Part shown: piece by piece, positions 27,252 through 32,185 of the stretch
How the letters are laid out: each line of letters starts with the position of its first letter
How positions within the stretch are numbered: position 1 is the first letter of the stretch
Source: Bacteroides sp.
GTDB lineage: Bacteria > Bacteroidota > Bacteroidia > Bacteroidales > Muribaculaceae
Direction: 5' to 3'
DNA length: 32,185 nucleotides
Assembly (NCBI GenBank): GCA_023665145.1
Contig: JAMPEM010000023.1
Location: 1-32,185, forward strand
Program-made: the position numbers and the translations under genes
The notes under the pieces: generated by a model
Databases searched by the model: none
The model's input: only the letters and a program-made list of their open reading frames with translations
Told to the model about the DNA's origin: nothing

Positions 27252-28265
27252 TTAATAAAGAATCTTTGCCAAAATCCTGAGTAAACTGAATCCACCGATA
27301 TAGGTAGATAATATCCCTATCTTATTCCTCAATCTCACTTTAGGATTAAAAAGACAGCTACGCCTCAATTCAAGTATATTGCCGCGTGCTCGGCTCATTA
27401 TTTCTTGGTATTTCAGTGCATCCTGAGGGGTTTCATGCATCTTGTCACGACTTGCACATAGACAATACATATTGAAATTGGCACTCAATTTCCTGTCAGC
27501 TGCAGCCCTGCCAAGCCGTTCGGAAATGCCGGCCATTTTATGATACAAACGATCAACGACATCAAGCACGTCCGCCCGTCCCGGAGTAAAGGTATGCGTT
27601 ATGCTATGGGGCTGACGCACATAGAGATAACAGACTCTGTCGGTTTGCACTATCTTATTGGCTTTAAGTAAAGCCAAGGGGATTTGGTCAAGATCCTCAT
27701 ATATCACACCTTCAGGAAATTTTATGTCGCTGAACAATTCTTTACGGTATAATTTGGCCCACGGAGAATGAGAAGGCTGTCCTGATTGGTATAAAACTTC
27801 CTCAACAAAAGATTCCGGCTCATACTCCATTATCTTCTCATTCCCTTTATTATCATTTTGCTCAATTCCGTCATTCCAAGAATCAGCATCCCCATCAGAT
27901 ACCTCTATATAATTCCCTGCAGCTATTTCAGCGTCATATTCTTTAATAATTTTCAGTAAAATGGAAATTGCGTCAGGGAGTAATACATCATCCGCATCAA
28001 GAAACAATAAATATTCTCCCGACGCCTCCTCTATCCCCCTGTTCCTTGCAGCAGAGACTCCACTGTTAGGTTGAGCGACAACCTTTATTCTTGAATCCCG
28101 GGCAGCAAATTTTTCAGCTATAGAAAGTGTTTTATCAGAAGATCCATCATCTATTACGATTACTTCTATATCAATATAATCCTGATGCAGAGCACTTTCC
28201 ACACTCCGCATCAGGAATTTTTCGCAATTATATGCAGGAATAACGATTGAGACCGCCGATGACAT
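27252..28265 (-). CDS. Glycosyltransferase family 2
   Basis: A 337-residue inverting GT-A transferase. The N-terminal catalytic domain has VSIVIPAYNCEKFL, VIVIDDGSSDKT and the metal-binding signature YLLFLDADDVLL; NSGVSAARNRG is also typical. The C-terminal half (about 200-337) is basic and helical, with one hydrophobic patch near the end (IGGFSLLRILAKIL) that may hold it at the membrane. It probably builds a capsule, O-antigen or protein-linked glycan; the sugar cannot be inferred. Its ATG overlaps the frr stop by one base (TAATG), so it is probably translated from the pyrH-frr message. Confidence 0.9.
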   Translation of the reverse strand: MSSAVSIVIPAYNCEKFLMRSVESALHQDYIDIEVIVIDDGSSDKTLSIAEKFAARDSRIKVVAQPNSGVSAARNRGIEEASGEYLLFLDADDVLLPDAISILLKIIKEYDAEIAAGNYIEVSDGDADSWNDGIEQNDNKGNEKIMEYEPESFVEEVLYQSGQPSHSPWAKLYRKELFSDIKFPEGVIYEDLDQIPLALLKANKIVQTDRVCYLYVRQPHSITHTFTPGRADVLDVVDRLYHKMAGISERLGRAAADRKLSANFNMYCLCASRDKMHETPQDALKYQEIMSRARGNILELRRSCLFNPKVRLRNKIGILSTYIGGFSLLRILAKILY

Positions 28266-28822
28266 TATACTGTCAAAATCTCCTTCTCTTTAGCTGCAAA
28301 CAGTTCGTCTATCTTCTTAATATATTTGTCGTGAAGCTTCTGCACATCATTCTCGGCATCCTTCTCCACATCTTCGCTAAGACCATTCTTAATCTCCTTC
28401 TTAAGACCATCGATAGCATCGCGACGTGCATTGCGCACACTGACCTTTGCATTCTCTGCCTCAGCTTTAGATTGCTTAACGAGTTGCTTACGGCGATCCT
28501 CTGTAAGAGGAGGGATACAGATACGTATCACCTCACCATTATTTTCAGGCGTAACACCCAAATCAGAATTAATGATTGCCTTCTCTATCTCCTTAAACAT
28601 GGATTTCTCCCACGGCGTTATGGCAATTGTTCTTGCATCCGGCACACTGATATTGGCAACGTTGGAAATGGGTGCCTGTGTGCCATAATAATCCACACGA
28701 ATACCATCGAGCAAACGGGCTGAAGCTTTTCCGGCACGTATGTGAGAAAGTGTATCATCGAGATACTCTACTGCCATTGCCATAGAGTCTTCGGCCTCTT
28801 GCATAAATTCCTTTACTTCCAT
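28265..28822 (-). CDS. frr: Ribosome recycling factor
   Basis: A 185-residue RRF, which with EF-G splits the post-termination ribosome. Matching features are the three-helix domain ends ([28 protein letters not shown] near the start, [32 protein letters not shown] at the end) and the beta-domain segment between them ([30 protein letters not shown], then [17 protein letters not shown]). Length is standard. pyrH lies 28 bases upstream, a very common bacterial pairing, and a GT2 gene overlaps its stop. Confidence 0.97.
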   Translation of the reverse strand: MEVKEFMQEAEDSMAMAVEYLDDTLSHIRAGKASARLLDGIRVDYYGTQAPISNVANISVPDARTIAITPWEKSMFKEIEKAIINSDLGVTPENNGEVIRICIPPLTEDRRKQLVKQSKAEAENAKVSVRNARRDAIDGLKKEIKNGLSEDVEKDAENDVQKLHDKYIKKIDELFAAKEKEILTV

Positions 28823-28850
28823 ATTTGTATATTATAAATTTTCAAATTAA

Positions 28851-29558
28851 TCAAGCATGTACAAGCGTCCCAAGATTCTCCCCGCGAATCATCTTACCCA
28901 GATTCCCTTCCACATCCATATTAAAGACATAGACCGGCATATTATTCTCCTTACAAAGAGCTGTGGCTGTCAAATCCATCACTCTCAGGCCACGTTCTAT
29001 CACCTCATTGTAACTGATATCGTCAAATTTTACAGCTTTCGAATCTTTCTCCGGATCAGCCGTATAGATACCATCAACACGTGTACCCTTAAGCATCACA
29101 TCCGCTCCTATCTCTATACCTCGTAACGCACTGCCGGTATCTGTAGTGAAAAACGGATTGCCGGTACCGCAGCTCATTATAGCGATTTTACCCTCCTCAA
29201 TAGCTCTCACCGCCCTCGCAGGAGAGTAATGTTCCCCTATCGGAGTCATCCCTATGGCTGTAAACACCTGCGCCGGCTGGCCTATTGCTTCAAGGGCTGA
29301 TTGCAATGCAAGTGAATTAATCACTGTGGCCAACATCCCCATTTGATCACCTTTCACTCGGTCGAACCCCTTCGACGCTCCGGACAAACCGCGAAAAATG
29401 TTACCTCCACCAATGACAATTCCTATCTCGACACCAAGTTCTGATACCTCTTTGATTTGGCGCGCATAGGCAGCAAGTCTGTCCGGGTCTATCCCATAAC
29501 CCTGTTTCCCCATCAACGACTCCCCTGACAATTTAAGCAATATCCTCTTGAATCTCAT
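28851..29558 (-). CDS. pyrH: UMP kinase
   Basis: A 235-residue hexameric bacterial UMP kinase that phosphorylates UMP to UDP for pyrimidine nucleotide supply. I use the ATG at 29558 (MRFKRILLKLSGESLMG), matching the family's usual N-terminus; the longer in-frame start at 29615 lies upstream of the predicted -7 box. Motifs are LKLSGESLMG, IVIGGGNIFRG, GDQMGMLATVINSLAL and TTDTGSALRGIEIGADVMLKGTRVDGIYTADP. A partial repeat copy lies immediately upstream of its promoter region. Confidence 0.96.
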   Translation of the reverse strand: MRFKRILLKLSGESLMGKQGYGIDPDRLAAYARQIKEVSELGVEIGIVIGGGNIFRGLSGASKGFDRVKGDQMGMLATVINSLALQSALEAIGQPAQVFTAIGMTPIGEHYSPARAVRAIEEGKIAIMSCGTGNPFFTTDTGSALRGIEIGADVMLKGTRVDGIYTADPEKDSKAVKFDDISYNEVIERGLRVMDLTATALCKENNMPVYVFNMDVEGNLGKMIRGENLGTLVHA

Positions 29559-29576
29559 ATTCTGTAACAATTTTGA

Positions 29577-29584
29577 CAAAGATA
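29577..29584 (-). promoter_or_regulatory. -7 box of pyrH operon
   Basis: TATCTTTG on the minus strand matches TAnnTTTG, about 18 bases before the pyrH ATG. No TTTG lies at -33; the repeat copy begins where it would be expected. Confidence 0.4.
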
Positions 29585-29603
29585 ATAATTTTTTTGTCAA
29601 CTT

Positions 29604-29667
29604 CTTAACTTCCACGCTCCAAACTCATTACTTTTCTCAAGTTGCAGCTTGCTAAAGTTGAGTCAAC
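29604..29667 (-). repeat. Dispersed intergenic repeat, partial copy C
   Basis: The reverse complement aligns without gaps to copy A from about base 415 downward (shared blocks: ACTCA, CTTTAGCAA, AACTTG, GAAAAGT, GGAAGTTA) with clearly more differences than between A and B. Only the first third of the element is present. It lies between the lipoprotein hairpin and the pyrH promoter. Confidence 0.5.
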
Positions 29668-29688
29668 CAATTGATGTTTTCATTTAGA

Positions 29689-29722
29689 GCCACGGATTCA
29701 CATTAAAAACGAAATCCGCGGC
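29689..29722 (-). terminator. Hairpin downstream of OmpA-like lipoprotein gene
   Basis: On the minus strand GCCGCGGATTTC pairs with GAATCCGTGGC around a T-rich loop; two positions are G/U wobbles in the minus-strand RNA but A/C mismatches on the other strand, pointing to a minus-strand role. It lies 28 bases beyond the lipoprotein stop. No T-run follows, so it may stabilise the mRNA end or need Rho. Confidence 0.5.
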
Positions 29723-29749
29723 CCCATATAATCCTAAAGGTATTCTCGG

Positions 29750-31435
29750 TTAAAGGAAAGAGAGATTGTAAGAAGAGAATTCCTTATCAGTCTTCGCGCG
29801 ATTAATCAACGATGGATCAAGACGTCCGGCCTGACGCAAATTGCTCATCACCATGCTTTCATTGCCGGTGCGGGCACCAAGCACAGCTGTAAGGTAATAA
29901 GTAGTAGCATCCGGATTGGGGATTGCGGCAAGTGTCTGTTTGGCTGTAGTATAATCCTGTGAAAGAATCTGTGCTAAAGCAGCATTATTTGTCTTGGTTG
30001 ACCCGAATGAGGTCTTTGCCTTGCTCAGATCGCCATTGCACAGATAATAAGTGCCAAGTGCATCACCGGCTTCGGGGACACCGGCCGCCTTGCCGAAATT
30101 GGACTGCGCTGTAGTATAATCCTGACGAAGCATCGCAATAAGACCTTTATTCATTGCCACCTCTTTAGCATCCGGTGCAATTTTGCGAGCCTTTTCGAAA
30201 TTGGCATCGGCCGCATTGTAATCCTTTGCTACATATTGAGTCATCCCAAGATTGTTAAATCCTCGATAATCATTGGGATAAAGCTCGGTAGCTTTACGAT
30301 ATACCGCCTGTTTCTTTGTATTGTCATCAGTCAATGTGGCTACATACAATATCTCATCGATAGTCAGCTTCTGAGGCTCATTGTTGAAAGTATTGATTAA
30401 TTCTTCATCACTCTTACCCAAAACATTGATTTTAGCCTGAATACGTGAATAACGAAGCTGCGGAAGAATCTGGTCAGCCAATTCATTGAAAACCGATGAC
30501 AGATTGCGAATCTCTCGTTCACGGTCTTGTGGATCCTTATACATTGACAGAACACTCAAAATCAATTCCTTATCTTGAATATTACTCTTCTCTACCAATT
30601 TCTGGAATCCCTCCCAGTCCTCCGGGGTAAATGATGACGTAAGCTCACCAAACTCTGTTATTTTATCCTTCTTAAGCTGATTTTCCACCGTTGCTGTAGT
30701 GTTCTTCTCACGCTTCTCTGCAAGCTGTGTGTTAAACTCAAGCGAACCCTCCGGAGATGCATAAGAATTAATTGTAACACCGGCAATCTCCATATTCGGA
30801 GCACTGTTAGCCTCAACAAGCTTCTTATTCAAATCAATATAATCAGATGACGATGTTTGATTTGACCTAACATTTGCCTGATTGATAAGAAAATGTATGT
30901 CAGCCGAGTAAGTTTCTGTAATAACCTTCTGGAAATTATCCGGTGCTACGGCCGGATGTACAGTCTCCGCTGAAGCCAAAGTAGATGTGGCAATTACTCC
31001 ATTTCCAACCTTCACTCGAGGAAGAGTATAAGTCTTGTTTCCCTGCTGAACATTAAAGTCAACATAAAGATCGCTCTGGGCCATATCGGGATTATAACCC
31101 ACAGAGAACGGAATTGTAACCGTACCTCCCCTCTCAAAGCTAACCACCTGCCCATTATCACGGACATTCTCACCCTGGAAAACCGTTGGACTTCCCTTGG
31201 CCATACCATCATAACCCCATGTAAGAACAGGTGTAGCAGTGACAAGAGCATTCTTAACCATGAATTTCTGTGGCACAGAAAGAGTAATCTTAGCCGGCAC
31301 ATTCTGTCCTACAGTTTCAAGCGGTGTAGGATTGGTAGTAAAATAGTCGCTCTGAAACTGATTGAGCTTCTTAGAGCATCCCGTGAGCGTCAATGCCAAA
31401 CCGCCCAACGCGAGAATTACAAAACCTTTATTCAT
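29750..31435 (-). CDS. Lipoprotein with OmpA-like and TPR regions
   Basis: A 561-residue lipoprotein with lipobox LTGC (C20) followed by SKK. An N-terminal beta-rich part (about 45-145) precedes an OmpA-like segment around 170-250, with INSYASPEGSLEFNTQLAEKREKNT resembling the peptidoglycan-binding loop of OmpA-C domains. The C-terminal third (about 365-545) is TPR-like, with units such as YRKATELYPNDYRGFNNLGMTQYVAKDYNAADANFEKA (shown here only as a recognisable pattern of Y, A and G spacing). It probably anchors an envelope assembly between the outer membrane and peptidoglycan. It is monocistronic in appearance, with a terminal hairpin. Similar proteins occur across Bacteroidales, but I cannot assign a function. 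Confidence 0.82.
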   Translation of the reverse strand: MNKGFVILALGGLALTLTGCSKKLNQFQSDYFTTNPTPLETVGQNVPAKITLSVPQKFMVKNALVTATPVLTWGYDGMAKGSPTVFQGENVRDNGQVVSFERGGTVTIPFSVGYNPDMAQSDLYVDFNVQQGNKTYTLPRVKVGNGVIATSTLASAETVHPAVAPDNFQKVITETYSADIHFLINQANVRSNQTSSSDYIDLNKKLVEANSAPNMEIAGVTINSYASPEGSLEFNTQLAEKREKNTTATVENQLKKDKITEFGELTSSFTPEDWEGFQKLVEKSNIQDKELILSVLSMYKDPQDREREIRNLSSVFNELADQILPQLRYSRIQAKINVLGKSDEELINTFNNEPQKLTIDEILYVATLTDDNTKKQAVYRKATELYPNDYRGFNNLGMTQYVAKDYNAADANFEKARKIAPDAKEVAMNKGLIAMLRQDYTTAQSNFGKAAGVPEAGDALGTYYLCNGDLSKAKTSFGSTKTNNAALAQILSQDYTTAKQTLAAIPNPDATTYYLTAVLGARTGNESMVMSNLRQAGRLDPSLINRAKTDKEFSSYNLSFL

Positions 31436-31799
31436 TGCTTAATCTAATAAAATTCAAATAAATATATTTTTGAATTGCAAAACAATTCACAACAACAGAT
31501 TGACCGAAAGTCATTCCACGGCTCAAAGATACACAAAAAATCTCAAATCGACATCATATATCCAAAACTTTTTCATCTACTCACAAAAAGAAATCCGTGA
31601 CATCATTATATTACCTTATTCGACGAAGGTTCGAGAGAAACAGAGTGGAAAGCGTCTATTTTCTCTGTATGATTTATCTCTCCAAGCATCACACGATAAA
31701 TAAGTCGCTAAGGTAGCACGTCAACGCATTAAGGAACAAAGAGAAAGGCCACCAACAAGCCATCAAAGGCTATAAGATATTTATCGGAATCCTGCAATT
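31436..31799. other. Gene-free region before AlbA_2 fragment
   Basis: About 360 bases with no convincing gene. The left part is the AT-rich upstream region of the lipoprotein gene; no clear TAnnTTTG box was found there. A weak hairpin with ACAGAG and CTCTGT arms lies at 31640-31668. The segment next to the truncated AlbA_2 gene matches nothing I know and may be residue from the event that removed the rest of that gene. Confidence 0.5.
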
Positions 31800-32063
31800 T
31801 CAGATATGAGGCTGGAAATCCACCGCAGTCTCAAAGCGACGTAAAGCCTCGCCAATCATACGAGTGGTCTTGTCGCCAATTTCCTGACCGACAATATTGC
31901 CCGAATTTTTGACACCAAAGACCACAATGCCACCGTCACCATTGAGCATACCGCACAATGTTTCCATCCCTCGGTCAAGTTGCCCGGCGGATTCCTTAAA
32001 CTCAACGTCAACGCCCTCATGATTTTGGGAGAGTTGCAGCATGTAGTCTAAATCAAAGTTCAT
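31800..32063 (-). pseudogene. Truncated AlbA_2 (Schlafen-like) domain gene
   Basis: An 87-residue product with the start of an AlbA_2 domain: GVDVEFKESAGQ (the EFKES signature), METLCGMLNGDGGIVVFGVKNSGNIVGQ and a helix TTRMIGEALRRFE. Family members usually run to several hundred residues with a longer AlbA_2 fold and a C-terminal winged-helix or ATPase part; they act as putative regulators or in phage-defence-like contexts. Here a TGA follows VDFQPHI, in the middle of the domain, and no frame downstream resumes it. I call it a remnant, though expression as a small protein is possible because its promoter is intact. Confidence 0.6.
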
Positions 32064-32085
32064 AAAATCGGAGCGTTACAATATG

Positions 32086-32116
32086 CAAAGTTAATAAAAA
32101 TTTCGCAATATTCAAT
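32086..32116 (-). promoter_or_regulatory. Promoter of AlbA_2 fragment
   Basis: On the minus strand ATTG (32113-32116), exactly 19 bases, then TAACTTTG (32086-32093) fit the Bacteroides consensus with one departure in the -33 element. The predicted leader is under 25 bases. Confidence 0.75.
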
Positions 32117-32185
32117 GGTTCATCATGTTAAAAAAATCAATAGCTCCAATCATAGAGCCACCGTGGAATGTCAACAATACGTATG

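Noticed and set aside
31470-31703. A 77-codon plus-strand open frame upstream of the lipoprotein gene
   Set aside because: Composition is unlike neighbouring genes, no family is recognised, and there is no promoter or ribosome site of note.
31708-31717. CTAAGGTAGC, the same ten bases as part of the conserved 23S rRNA site cut by I-CeuI
   Set aside because: Flanking bases do not match 23S rRNA on either side, so this is a chance match and not an rRNA fragment.

Overview
The window looks like chromosomal DNA from a Bacteroidota species, most likely order Bacteroidales; a Muribaculaceae-like genome is possible but cannot be settled here. The evidence is several promoters matching the Bacteroides pattern (TTTG, 19 bases, TAnnTTTG), Bacteroidota-type protein architectures (very large signal peptidase I, IspG with an inserted domain, TopA ending in GRFGP repeats, DUF4294 and WbqC families), and moderate GC with AT-rich spacers. 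Almost all of it is housekeeping DNA. I see no tRNA, rRNA, CRISPR array, intact insertion sequence or prophage.

Layout. Bases 1-634 hold no gene but contain a dispersed repeat and terminator-like hairpins. A membrane-anchored TPR protein (minus) is divergent from rpoN (sigma-54). A plus-strand run follows: rpoN, crcB, a lipoprotein with its own near-perfect promoter, a short membrane Fe-S protein, thyA, folA, a GT4 glycosyltransferase, dapB, lepB, a WbqC-family gene and a DUF4294 gene. The pairs folA/GT4 and lepB/wbqC overlap by ATGA. topA (minus) converges on this run. gyrB (plus) diverges from topA and ends at a 30-bp perfect palindrome that probably terminates from both sides.

From 25.7 kb back to 16.2 kb runs a compact seven-gene minus-strand cluster: an RluA-type pseudouridine synthase, a PAP2-like membrane protein, purE, ispG, a 1,012-residue exported TPR protein, an outer-membrane beta-barrel protein and an uncharacterised 177-residue protein. 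The TPR/barrel/177-residue trio is the least explained part and the best candidate for an undescribed envelope system. galE is divergent from this cluster. Next comes a minus-strand pyrH-frr-GT2 group, then a lipoprotein with OmpA-like and TPR regions, and at the right edge a truncated AlbA_2 (Schlafen-like) gene that still has a textbook promoter.

The main non-coding finding is a dispersed intergenic repeat: two inverted copies near 0.3 kb and 27.1 kb (74 of 86 core bases identical by hand count) and a diverged partial copy near 29.6 kb. A separate 22-base exact repeat occurs at 123-144 and 21666-21687. Promoter positions also help fix the true starts of galE and topA.
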